From Affinundibacterium seohonense (lineage in GTDB: Bacteria; Pseudomonadota; Gammaproteobacteria; Burkholderiales; Burkholderiaceae_D), in the NCBI RefSeq assembly GCF_014284305.1, contig NZ_JACOFW010000001.1:62001-126000 (forward strand): a stretch of 64,000 nt of DNA. Direction: 5' to 3'. The translations under genes and the position numbers were made by a program. Of the stretch, positions 37,466 to 44,951 are shown in pieces (the first letter of the stretch is position 1; every line of letters begins with the position of its first letter). The notes under the pieces are model-generated. The model saw nothing but the letters and a program-made list of their open reading frames with translations. It had not been told where the DNA came from and ran no database searches.

Positions 37466-38870
37466 TGAAGCAAACATACAACATCGTTTACTTAAGGAAC
37501 TTATAGTTCCTGCACTCAGATCAAAACCTGAAGAGAATTCCCCTTTATCCGTCTTCAAAAACCTAATCGACACCAAATTTGCTGCGTTCGCCAGACAAGC
37601 AGGGTCAATGATTTCGCAAGAAATATACGAAAGTCATGCTGAAGAATGGCGGTCGATCTTACAGCAATTAGAAGTTTTAACCGCCACGGCAGCAATAAGA
37701 CGCAAACGACTAGTCGCGGTGGGTGGTGGTTTTAGTGCTGGCAAATCGGCCTTCGTCTCTAGCTTAATGCAGAATAAATCTATGCGTCTGCCAAGTGGCA
37801 TTGAGCCTATTACGGCGATACCGACATATGTTATCGCTGGCAACAGCGATAACATTACGGGGCATACTGTGCATGGTGGCGGAATCACGATTGAGATTGA
37901 TCTTTACCGACATTTGACACACGAGGTAATTCACGAGGCCAGCATTAACCCAAAAGAGGTTATTCCATTTATTGTAATTGATACGGCAATACTCAAACTA
38001 GAACATATTGGCTTAATTGATTTGCCTGGACATAATCCCGCTGGATTCAATGACAATACTGTTCAAGACGCACAGACAACTGAGGATTACAGCGACAAAT
38101 CAGATGCCTTGATTTGGGTACTAGGAATAGACTCGACTGGTACCTTGCCTCAAGATGACATAGCGCCGATACTTCATTGGGTTATCCGTGGAAAACCTGT
38201 CTATGTAGTGCTGAACAAAGCGGATTTGCGTCCACAAAGCCAGATCGCCGAAATAATGGCAGAAGTTAAAACTCAGTTGCAGAGTGAACGCATTCCGTAT
38301 GAAGGTATTTGTGCTTATAGTTCAGTCGAAGCACACTCGTATGCGCAATACAAACGCGGCATCAACACATTCTTAAAAGCATTCGATGAACCTTCAGAAG
38401 ACCCTCTTCGCAAAATAAAGCAGCAGCTTGATGGCATTTTTAGGGAGTACAAAGAAAGTATAGAATTCGCCATTGAAGAGCGGCAACAAATGGTGAATCG
38501 ATTTCGTTCTCTTACCTTAAATTTGAACAAGGCTAATGACTTGTTCGATCAGATCACTGCACCACCGAAAAAGAAACGCGCACGAAAAAAAATAATTTTA
38601 GAAACTACGCCTTCGGTCGATCCAACATCTCCCTGGCCATTTTTTTCAGGCAGGTCAACAAAGCCTGCTGAAGAGCCAGCAGAACCCGATGTTCCTGCCG
38701 CCGCATTTGATCACGATGATATAGAAAGGCTCTTGGTTTTGCGCGAGCGCGCGTCGAACTACCTAGAAGAACTTAAGGCAACAATAGAGCCATTAAAACA
38801 CCTACGTGATCTGATAGAAGAAGGTGATCAAATTAAGAAAGCAATGAGAAAAGTAATGAGCTCAATTTAG
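37455..38870 (+). CDS. Dynamin-like GTPase 4, paralogue of GTPase 3
   Basis: A 471-residue protein without the N-terminal coiled coil of GTPase 3. G1 is VGGGFSAGKSAFVSSLM (about 88-104), the G2 region is GIEPITAIPTYVIAG, G3 is DLPGHNPAGF (about 188-197) and G4 is LNKADLRPQSQ (about 251-261), with CAYSSVEA as a G5-like element. Helices after the G domain surround a basic, proline-rich linker (PPKKKRARKK, then SPWPFFSGRS) near 370-410, probably flexible and possibly nucleic-acid binding. It is the last gene of the operon, followed 6 bp later by a hairpin terminator. Confidence 0.85.
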   Translation: MNGDEANIQHRLLKELIVPALRSKPEENSPLSVFKNLIDTKFAAFARQAGSMISQEIYESHAEEWRSILQQLEVLTATAAIRRKRLVAVGGGFSAGKSAFVSSLMQNKSMRLPSGIEPITAIPTYVIAGNSDNITGHTVHGGGITIEIDLYRHLTHEVIHEASINPKEVIPFIVIDTAILKLEHIGLIDLPGHNPAGFNDNTVQDAQTTEDYSDKSDALIWVLGIDSTGTLPQDDIAPILHWVIRGKPVYVVLNKADLRPQSQIAEIMAEVKTQLQSERIPYEGICAYSSVEAHSYAQYKRGINTFLKAFDEPSEDPLRKIKQQLDGIFREYKESIEFAIEERQQMVNRFRSLTLNLNKANDLFDQITAPPKKKRARKKIILETTPSVDPTSPWPFFSGRSTKPAEEPAEPDVPAAAFDHDDIERLLVLRERASNYLEELKATIEPLKHLRDLIEEGDQIKKAMRKVMSSI

Positions 38871-38876
38871 TCTAAT

Positions 38877-38908
38877 GTCGAGGATCAATCAACTATTTGA
38901 TCCTCGAC
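38877..38908. terminator. Bidirectional hairpin after the GTPase operon
   Basis: The 12-bp arms gtcgaggatcaa (38877-38888) and ttgatcctcgac (38897-38908) are perfect, with an 8-nt loop. It lies just after the GTPase 4 stop and also downstream of the minus-strand micro-protein gene. Only a weak T content follows, so efficiency is uncertain. Confidence 0.6.
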
Positions 38909-38978
38909 TTGCAGGTTAAAAATTAGAGATATTTCAAATCTCAAAAAATAGGTAAATGAATTTTTATCCCTATTCGCG

Positions 38979-39113
38979 CTAATCTTTGCTATCAACTTGA
39001 GCTTCTTTAATCCAACGAATATAGCTGCCCAATGCAGCAGTCGTGACAATTCCAGCGACAAATGTGATTGCAAATGCAGCGAGACTTTCCAGTGGTGACG
39101 TATTGTTTCCCAT
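38979..39113 (-). CDS. 44-residue single-span membrane protein
   Basis: Short gene, easily missed. It starts MGNNTSPLESLAAFAITFVA and continues with GIVTTAALGSYIRWIKEAQV, ending in SKD. Residues about 10-31 form one hydrophobic helix with GxxxA-type small residues, followed by a basic/acidic cytoplasmic-type tail. A good ribosome-binding site (aaaagga) sits about 8 nt before the ATG. It is convergent with the GTPase operon and would be expressed from the 39114-39434 gap. It may be a toxin, a membrane anchor for the GTPases, or unrelated. A longer overlapping frame on the same strand (38885-39337) looks non-coding. Confidence 0.6.
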   Translation of the reverse strand: MGNNTSPLESLAAFAITFVAGIVTTAALGSYIRWIKEAQVDSKD

Positions 39114-39434
39114 GATTTTTTCCTTTTGAAGAAAGTAGATATTAAATATGATGCTAGCGATCGCTCGACTTTTTTTTCGTTTTTGCGATCAAGGTATCCA
39201 AGCGTTTTCCATTTTGCCTTCCTCTTTAATTTGCTGATGTGATTATGGGTTTCTTTCTGTCGATAACCAAATGATGGGCTAAAGTCGCGACAGTATCTGT
39301 CGCGATACTCATTTATGGTTGTTACGTATAAAATCACTTACATAGATTTGTGGTTGTAGACAAAGTTTATGCCGTGGAATTTTTGAATTACATGTTTGTT
39401 GATAAAGGTATCTTTAAAGAATTCAGGATATGGG
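39114..39434. other. Divergent gap between micro-protein and HNH-like gene
   Basis: 321 bp, AT-rich, without another credible gene. It should hold the promoters of both the minus-strand 44-residue membrane protein and the HNH-like gene. The sequence gctagcgatcgctcg around 39155 contains the palindrome agcgatcgct. Confidence 0.45.
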
Positions 39435-40484
39435 ATGACTCTTACAGAAATACAGATCTACTTTCGCCATGTCTTACCAGCGAAAGATGATCAAATCTTT
39501 TTTTTATCTCAGCTGCTGGAATCTGTTTCCATAGCTAGGGAATATTCTGGTGCCTGGTCTACAACAATGTTGAAAAATGGGTTTCGCTTAAACGTTGGTC
39601 AAGTTGAAGCTTTAAGTTGTACTTTTCAAAAAGTTGAATCGGCACGGAAGTCCGGCTGTCAGATCGAGCTCCGCATATTGCTTGCAGGTGATGATTGTGA
39701 TTTAGCATTCAATCTCAATCCGGAATTTGAATCAATAGTTGCTATGAATTACGCATCTATTGGACAAGCTCATTGGTGTTATAGCTTTATGCTTGGTACC
39801 TTGCATTCGATGAATTTAGAGGATATTTTGGATGATGTTGGAGAGCAGATTAAGCGCCTTGCTGGATTGCGCAGGCGATACATTGATCGTGCAAGCCATA
39901 CATCGATTGGAAAAGTACGAAATAAGTCCAATTTCGCAGCGACTCATTGCCCCGCTTTGATAGAGTACGCAGAGTTAATTTGCAAAGTCGAGAATGAGTC
40001 CACGGGCGGGTGGTACAACGGATATAGCTGGAAAGAGCGCGAAGCAAAATTAAAAGAAGCGCATCGACTTCAAGAAATGGGAGTGTTGCAGCCTGCATCC
40101 GGCCCGTGCCAGTTATGTGGTGACCCTAATGTGGAAGTTAAATCTCATGACGAAGATTATAGTCTTCCGTACTTGTGGGGCGGTACCGCAGAATATGCCC
40201 TCTGTCTCCACTGCCACATACACAAACTGCATCGTCGATTTACTAACCCACAATTGTGGTTAGATTTCTTGGCACATGTACGCCGAGGAGGTTACGCTAG
40301 TGATCTTAAAGATAAAGAAATCAGCAAAGAATTTTCTCAGTACCGTAAAGCCGTTGCATCTGGTAGTGCATTTACTTTAGTTAGTTTAAGACCCTATACC
40401 CAAGAAATCGGGCAAGAGTGGTTTTCTAAATTGAGTACTGATCCCAGCAGCCTGAGAGATACGAACGCTAGACCACGTCCATAA
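39435..40484 (+). CDS. HNH-like zinc-finger protein
   Basis: About 349 residues from the ATG at 39435; a TTG at 39396 gives 362 but has little support. The N-terminal 200 residues are not recognised. The C-terminal region reads GPCQLCGDPNVEVKSHDEDYSLPYLWG (about 223-249), then YALCLHCHIHKLHRRF (about 255-270). Two CxxC pairs flank a Ser-His-Asp-Glu-Asp sequence, the pattern of a zinc-braced HNH nuclease, though a classical HNH assignment of each residue is not certain. It is placed at the distal end of a defence-rich island, followed by another orphan gene 22 bp later. Confidence 0.6.
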   Translation: MTLTEIQIYFRHVLPAKDDQIFFLSQLLESVSIAREYSGAWSTTMLKNGFRLNVGQVEALSCTFQKVESARKSGCQIELRILLAGDDCDLAFNLNPEFESIVAMNYASIGQAHWCYSFMLGTLHSMNLEDILDDVGEQIKRLAGLRRRYIDRASHTSIGKVRNKSNFAATHCPALIEYAELICKVENESTGGWYNGYSWKEREAKLKEAHRLQEMGVLQPASGPCQLCGDPNVEVKSHDEDYSLPYLWGGTAEYALCLHCHIHKLHRRFTNPQLWLDFLAHVRRGGYASDLKDKEISKEFSQYRKAVASGSAFTLVSLRPYTQEIGQEWFSKLSTDPSSLRDTNARPRP

Positions 40485-40506
40485 ACCAACTGAGTATTCA
40501 TATCAA

Positions 40507-41133
40507 ATGACATTACAAAATCGTGTTACGCCTTTTGGCCAACTGAAAGCCATCAATTCGCGTGGGAAGTTTTTAGGAAATCGCGGAATACTTCATAACG
40601 ATGAAAAGCACATTATCAAGCAATGGCGCCATAAAGCGTGGGTGACTTGTAGGCTTGATTATCCAGGCATTCGACGTGAGATTTTTAGTAAGGGTAACTA
40701 TTCCGAATTGTTTTTTCTTGATGAAGTGACTGCTTTATCTGCCGGACATAGGCCATGTGGTGAATGTCGTAGAGATGACTACAAGCGTTTTAAGGAACTT
40801 TGGCAGATGGCGAATTTAGAGTCATGTGAATCCGGCAGCATAAGCATTGCACAGATTGATAAGCAAGTCCATACCGAGCGCGCAGGGCGAGATGGCACCA
40901 AGGTGACATACCAGTCTAGTTTGAATGAAGTTCCCAACGGAGTTTTCATTTCAATCAATGGGGTCGCAGTCTTAAAGTGGAACAATAAGTTGCTCGAATG
41001 GTCTGCTGATGGATATTCAAAATACGAAGGTGTTTTACCGGAAGATTTTGTCGTTGATGTCCTCACGCCCAAATCTGTAGTTGGCGCGGTGAAAGCTGGA
41101 TACGTGCCACAAGTTCATCATTCTGCTGATTAG
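40507..41133 (+). CDS. Conserved-looking protein with GHRPCGECRR motif
   Basis: A 208-residue protein not assigned to a named family. The most striking segment is ELFFLDEVTALSAGHRPCGECRRDDYKRF (about 77-105), with His and two Cys in HxxCxxC spacing, followed downstream by QIDKQVHTERAGRDG. It resembles uncharacterised proteins seen in many bacteria, from memory only. The arrangement suggests a metal site, possibly catalytic. It follows the HNH-like gene by 22 bp and is probably co-transcribed. Confidence 0.6.
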   Translation: MTLQNRVTPFGQLKAINSRGKFLGNRGILHNDEKHIIKQWRHKAWVTCRLDYPGIRREIFSKGNYSELFFLDEVTALSAGHRPCGECRRDDYKRFKELWQMANLESCESGSISIAQIDKQVHTERAGRDGTKVTYQSSLNEVPNGVFISINGVAVLKWNNKLLEWSADGYSKYEGVLPEDFVVDVLTPKSVVGAVKAGYVPQVHHSAD

Positions 41134-41333
41134 TCGATTTGAACAAAGATTTGTTTCTGCAGGTCTTTGTTCTTGTAGTCGTGTCGAATAACTGAACCAC
41201 AGAAGGTGAATATCATGTTGTCTTTCTTGTTTTTATTGTTTTCATCGATCGCATAGCTGGTCGATGTAAATGCCATCTGATACGTTTCAAGTTTTTTCCT
41301 ATTGTTTAATTTCATTTGATTGAAAAATATCAT
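41130..41333 (-). CDS. Doubtful 67-residue frame at the island's right end
   Basis: A small basic, Asn/Lys-rich frame overlapping the stop of the previous gene by 4 bp in convergent orientation. Composition is plausible for a cargo protein, but the spacing of aaaggg to the ATG is too short and no motif is visible. Listed because it is the only frame in the 41134-41478 stretch, which otherwise holds integrase-type repeats and no RNA gene that I can see. Confidence 0.25.
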   Translation of the reverse strand: MIFFNQMKLNNRKKLETYQMAFTSTSYAIDENNKNKKDNMIFTFCGSVIRHDYKNKDLQKQIFVQID

Positions 41334-41403
41334 CCCTTTGTGTATGGTAAAATGTCAGCATGCTTTGGATCTTCATGGGTGGATTCGATGCTTTGCTAAT
41401 GGT

Positions 41404-41423
41404 GGGGTAACTTTGGGGGTAAC
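41404..41423. promoter_or_regulatory. Putative integrase arm sites, right end
   Basis: Two direct copies, ggggtaac (41404-41411) and gggggtaac (41415-41423), with the same word and near-same spacing as the left-end pair at 8318-8338. They lie 56 bp inside the right attachment repeat. Matching words at both ends support integrase binding. Confidence 0.5.
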
Positions 41424-41478
41424 TAATATTGCCCAATAGTTGAAACCTAATGTGTATAAGGGGTTTGGGGTTTTTTAT

Positions 41479-41499
41479 AATTCCGGCCTCGGCACCATT
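41479..41499 (+). repeat. attR-type direct repeat
   Basis: Contains ttccggcctcggcaccatt, matching the tRNA-Leu 3' end except for one missing G in the ggg run. It marks the right boundary of the island, 23 bp before a terminator that probably belonged to the tRNA operon. Confidence 0.8.
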
Positions 41500-41521
41500 T
41501 TATATTGTAGTAAGTTTTTCT

Positions 41522-41555
41522 AAACCCGCCCTTCAGATGAAGGGCGGGTTTTTTT
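41522..41555 (+). terminator. Rho-independent terminator, ancestral tRNA-Leu terminator
   Basis: Perfect 13-bp arms aaacccgcccttc and gaagggcgggttt around the loop agat, followed by a T-run to 41555. It stands just outside the right attachment repeat. Before the island was inserted it would have followed tRNA-Leu at close distance. Confidence 0.85.
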
Positions 41556-41595
41556 ATTGCTGTTAAACTGGTGTTTTTTATGTCCGGGGCATGAA

Positions 41596-42729
41596 ATGGA
41601 AGCGACCAAAGTTATTGAATTTGAGCGTCCGCAAATGGATGTTGGGAGTAGTTGTACTGCATCGGCGTGGGCGCGTGTGCCCGATACTCCGAGTATTGAT
41701 GAAAAAATCCAATTGAAAAAGCGTATTGCTGAGCTGTTGAAGGAAAAGCAGGCAGTGTTGGTGGCACATTATTATGTGGATTCCGACTTGCAGGACCTAG
41801 CGGAAGAGACGGGCGGTTGTGTCTCTGATTCCTTGGAAATGGCACGTTTTGGACGCGATCATGCCGCTCAGACTTTGATTGTTGCTGGTGTAAAGTTCAT
41901 GGGCGAGACTGCGAAAATTCTTAGTCCTGAGAAGACAATCTTAATGCCGGATTTAGATGCAACATGTTCTTTGGATCTCGGCTGTGATCCCGACGAATTT
42001 GCCGCATTTTGTGATGCTCATTCTGATCGTACCGTGGTGGTGTACGCGAATACTAGTGCGGCGGTGAAGGCGCGTGCAGATTGGATGGTGACTTCTAGTG
42101 TTGGTTTGGATATCGTTGCGCATCTGCATGCTCAGGGTAAGAAAATTCTTTGGGCGCCAGATAAACACTTGGGTGGCTACATTCAAAAACAGACTGGTGC
42201 TGACATGTTGTTGTGGCAAGGCTCATGCCTCGTGCACGACGAATTTAAAGGAATTGAATTAGAGATTCTGAGGGAGTCTCACCCCGCGGCGAAGATTTTG
42301 GTGCATCCAGAGTCGCCTGCCTCGGTTGTGGCGTTAGCGGATGTAGTGGGGTCCACGTCGCAATTAATTAATGCCGCTAAAACCATGGATGCGCAAGAAT
42401 TTATTGTGGCTACTGACAACGGTATTTTGCATAAGATGCAGATGGCGGCACCGGGTAAAAGATTTATTGTGGCACCTACGGCTGGCAATAGTGCGACTTG
42501 TAAGAGTTGTGCGCATTGTCCTTGGATGGCGATGAATGGTTTGCGCAATCTTTTGCATGTGCTTGAAACTGGTGAGAATCAAATTCAGGTCGACCCTGCG
42601 ATTGGGCAGCAAGCGAAGCGTTCAATTGATCGCATGTTGGATTTTGCTGCAGCACGAAAAGCGAATGTGATCCCTAGTGGTGATTTGGCGCGCGACGCGA
42701 AACTCTTTTCTGGCATTGGTCCAGCTTAA
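41596..42729 (+). CDS. nadA: Quinolinate synthase
   Basis: Iron-sulfur enzyme that condenses iminoaspartate with dihydroxyacetone phosphate to quinolinate in de novo NAD synthesis. 377 residues from the ATG at 41596 (MEATKVIEF); upstream in-frame codons to 41557 overlap the terminator and are unlikely. Visible family features are [41 protein letters not shown] and [13 protein letters not shown]. Cysteines for the 4Fe-4S cluster include those in ATCSLDLGC and [11 protein letters not shown]. It lies directly before nadC. Confidence 0.95.
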   Translation: MEATKVIEFERPQMDVGSSCTASAWARVPDTPSIDEKIQLKKRIAELLKEKQAVLVAHYYVDSDLQDLAEETGGCVSDSLEMARFGRDHAAQTLIVAGVKFMGETAKILSPEKTILMPDLDATCSLDLGCDPDEFAAFCDAHSDRTVVVYANTSAAVKARADWMVTSSVGLDIVAHLHAQGKKILWAPDKHLGGYIQKQTGADMLLWQGSCLVHDEFKGIELEILRESHPAAKILVHPESPASVVALADVVGSTSQLINAAKTMDAQEFIVATDNGILHKMQMAAPGKRFIVAPTAGNSATCKSCAHCPWMAMNGLRNLLHVLETGENQIQVDPAIGQQAKRSIDRMLDFAAARKANVIPSGDLARDAKLFSGIGPA

Positions 42730-42731
42730 GG

Positions 42732-43628
42732 ATGGCTATGAATCTCCAAAATACAAATTTACAGAATGCGTTTGCGCCGTTTGATACCGATCTTTTGAAT
42801 GCTTTAAATGCTAGTGTGCAGTTGGCTTTGACGGAAGATGTGGGGAGCGGTGATTTGACTGGTGAGTTGGTGCCCTCGAACGCGGTGGCGGTCGCTCATG
42901 TTGTGGTGCGTGAAGATGCCATTTTATGCGGTGCGCCTTGGTTTGATGCAGTCATGTTTGCGCTGGATAAGAGTATGCGAATTGATTGGCAGTATGCAGA
43001 AGGTGCTCTAATGAAGGCAGATACTGTGGTGTGTAAAATTCATGCGCCGGCACGGAGTTTATTGACTGCAGAGCGTAGTGCATTGAATTTTTTGCAGTTG
43101 TTGTCGGGTGTGGCGACGGTAACTCACCGTTATGTCGATTTGATCGGCGGTACATCGGCGGCGATTCTTGATACGCGCAAAACCTTGCCAGGTATGCGTT
43201 TGGCACAGAAATATGCTGTGCGTGTCGGGGGTGGGAAAAATCAGCGCTTGGCTTTGTATGATGGGATTCTGATTAAAGAAAATCATATTGCCGCAGCGGG
43301 TGGTATCGCGAATGCATTATCTTGTGCTGGGGTAGTAGTCGCCAATCATAATCGTCAGATTACAGTGCAAATTGAAGTGGAATCTTTGGATGAGTTGCAG
43401 CAAGCATTAAGCGCTGGTGCAAATTCGATTTTGCTGGATAATTTTGATGTCGCCATGATGCGTGAGGCTGTCTCAATCAATCAAGGTCGGGCTTTGTTGG
43501 AAGCCTCTGGCGGCGTGGATTTGACAACTGTACGTGCCATCGCAGAAACTGGGGTTGACCGTATTTCAATTGGCGGTTTGACCAAAGATTTGAAAGCAGT
43601 TGATTTTTCTTTGCGGATTCAGGCTTGA
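42732..43628 (+). CDS. nadC: Nicotinate-nucleotide pyrophosphorylase (carboxylating)
   Basis: Converts quinolinate and PRPP to nicotinate mononucleotide, the step after NadA. The 298-residue protein has LTEDVGSGDLTGELVPSN near the N-terminus, ERSALNFLQLLSGVAT, LDTRKTLPGMRLAQKYAVRVGGGKNQR and IKENHI, all typical NadC active-site segments, and ends ISIGGLTKDLKAVDFSLRI. The 2-bp gap from nadA implies one transcript. Confidence 0.96.
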   Translation: MAMNLQNTNLQNAFAPFDTDLLNALNASVQLALTEDVGSGDLTGELVPSNAVAVAHVVVREDAILCGAPWFDAVMFALDKSMRIDWQYAEGALMKADTVVCKIHAPARSLLTAERSALNFLQLLSGVATVTHRYVDLIGGTSAAILDTRKTLPGMRLAQKYAVRVGGGKNQRLALYDGILIKENHIAAAGGIANALSCAGVVVANHNRQITVQIEVESLDELQQALSAGANSILLDNFDVAMMREAVSINQGRALLEASGGVDLTTVRAIAETGVDRISIGGLTKDLKAVDFSLRIQA

Positions 43629-43668
43629 GTGCAAATGCTTAGTGCAAATTTGCGCTGACAAATGTAAG

Positions 43669-43691
43669 CGGCTCGCAGTGTGAGCGAGCCG
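43669..43691. terminator. Weak hairpin between nadC and PP2C gene
   Basis: cggctcgc (43669-43676) pairs with gcgagccg (43684-43691) over a 7-nt loop in a convergent gap. There is no T-run on either side, so it may be only a mRNA-end hairpin. Confidence 0.4.
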
Positions 43692-43768
43692 TAGAGTATG
43701 AAAATCAATTGTGTTAAGCGATTGCCTTCAGCGCTTTACTTAACCCAAATGAGTTGGATTGAGATGCA

Positions 43769-44566
43769 TCATGTAATGCGTGTCATTTTCTGTGCGATAT
43801 AATTTTTTTGTTCCACCGGCGGTGCTATTAACTTCACAATGGCGAAAGAGACATTATCACCTTGTGAGTTAGCGCGATCGCGGGCTTTTTTGATGAGTAA
43901 CTCTGAAGCCTGACGCGGTGAACTAGCTCCTACCGCAACGGATAATTCGATATCTGCAAAATAGTGCCATAAGCCGTCAGAGCACAGTAAAAAGGAATCA
44001 CCAGGACCGAGATTATCTTTTTCACCATAGCTCACATAGGGAATCGCATTTTTTGAACCGAGTACATTCACAAGCACGTTAGACATCTTATGATTTTTTG
44101 CTTCCTCGGCGGTAATCACGCCTTCATCAACAAGGCGTTCTACATAGGAGTGATCTTTTGTTCTTTCTGCATAGTTTGGTCCGTCAAAACGATATAGGCG
44201 AGAATCGCCCACATGCGCCCAAATAGCTTTATCTGGTGAGATCACCACTGCGGCGAACGTGCTGTGTGGTTCTTTTTCTGAGGAAACGGCAGATAATTTG
44301 ATGACAGTGTGGGCTTCATGGACGATGGCTTCCAGCATCTTCTTAATATCATTGCCCGGGAAAAACTCGTCAAACAGCATTTTAGCTGAGCGCACGACTT
44401 GTTCCGCAGCGATAGCGCCTCCACTTTTGCCTCCCATGCCATCGGCCACCACGGCCATCATGTGGCCTGGGGCGTGAGGAGCGGCGAAAAGGGCGACGCG
44501 GTCTTGTTGTTCTTTACGATCACCGATATGTTGAGCGGTGCCTGCTTCGATCTTATATTGGCTCAT
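43769..44566 (-). CDS. PP2C-type serine/threonine protein phosphatase
   Basis: A 265-residue manganese-dependent phosphatase. The ordered motifs are GDRKEQQDR, VVADGMGGKSGGAIA (metal-binding Asp), THVGDSRLYR-like AHVGDSRLYRFDG, LLCSDGLWHY and GDNVSFAIVKL. This is the Stp1/PrpC type of bacterial PP2C, which usually opposes a Hanks-type kinase; no such kinase is in this window. It is divergently placed to the YdcH-like gene. Confidence 0.93.
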   Translation of the reverse strand: MSQYKIEAGTAQHIGDRKEQQDRVALFAAPHAPGHMMAVVADGMGGKSGGAIAAEQVVRSAKMLFDEFFPGNDIKKMLEAIVHEAHTVIKLSAVSSEKEPHSTFAAVVISPDKAIWAHVGDSRLYRFDGPNYAERTKDHSYVERLVDEGVITAEEAKNHKMSNVLVNVLGSKNAIPYVSYGEKDNLGPGDSFLLCSDGLWHYFADIELSVAVGASSPRQASELLIKKARDRANSQGDNVSFAIVKLIAPPVEQKNYIAQKMTRIT

Positions 44567-44647
44567 ACGTCGTGGTAGATTACACTAGTCGGAAATTCCG
44601 AATTCTTTTTAATTAAACTCGTTGCATTTTACTCGTTCTTAAGGCTT

Positions 44648-44848
44648 ATGGACCATACAAATCAAATTCGAATGCGCATTTGTGAACTAGAAGTTGAACA
44701 TCGCGACCTCGATTCGGTGATTGAGGCAATTATTAAAGACCCAAATCATGATGAATTGCAGTTGCGTCGCCTAAAGAAGCGTAAATTGCAGTTAAAGGAT
44801 TATATCGCGCTACTAAAAATGCAGCTATCCCCAGATATTCCGGCGTAG
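44648..44848 (+). CDS. YdcH-like DUF465 protein
   Basis: A 66-residue highly charged helical protein. The pattern RICELEVEHRDLDSVIEAII followed by DELQLRRLKKRKLQLKDYI and a short polar tail is the DUF465/YdcH signature. The function of the family is not established. It has an ATG start and stands alone between the PP2C and helicase genes. Confidence 0.85.
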   Translation: MDHTNQIRMRICELEVEHRDLDSVIEAIIKDPNHDELQLRRLKKRKLQLKDYIALLKMQLSPDIPA

Positions 44849-44951
44849 CCTCAGTAACTGTGTCGGGTGCATGTTCTTACTGGAATGTATCCCGAGCGTA
44901 CCTTTTAGATAGTTGGTTTTGTTTTTTTGTTGTATTTGAGCGCATTTTATT

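Larger units (their letters stand above)
8184..41499. mobile_element. Integrated genomic island of about 33 kb at tRNA-Leu
   Basis: The element is bounded on the left by the tRNA-Leu 3' end and on the right by a near-copy of the same sequence. The left copy contains ttccggcctcgggcacca and the right ttccggcctcggcacca. A tyrosine integrase lies just inside the left end, and gggggtaac repeats sit at both ends. Content is typical of accessory DNA: replication and recombination genes on the left, restriction and other defence-like genes on the right. No conjugation, capsid or packaging genes are visible, so it looks like a non-self-transmissible integrative element or a decayed one. Boundaries are inferred from the repeats. 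Confidence 0.85.

Noticed and set aside
31360-38870. Assignment of the GTPase operon to the known Eleos (Leo) system
   Set aside because: Eleos has two dynamin-like components; here there are four plus a zinc ribbon, and no clear one-to-one match could be made by eye. Kept as an open comparison only.
38885-39337. 150-codon minus-strand frame overlapping the micro-protein
   Set aside because: No ribosome-binding site or motif, runs through the terminator hairpin; the shorter frame at 38979-39113 has better signals.
8184-41499. Interpretation of the island as an intact prophage or conjugative element
   Set aside because: No capsid, terminase, tail, relaxase or type IV secretion genes were found among the readable frames.
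41557-41595. N-terminal extension of nadA
   Set aside because: It starts immediately after the terminator T-run; the first good ATG (41596) gives the usual protein.
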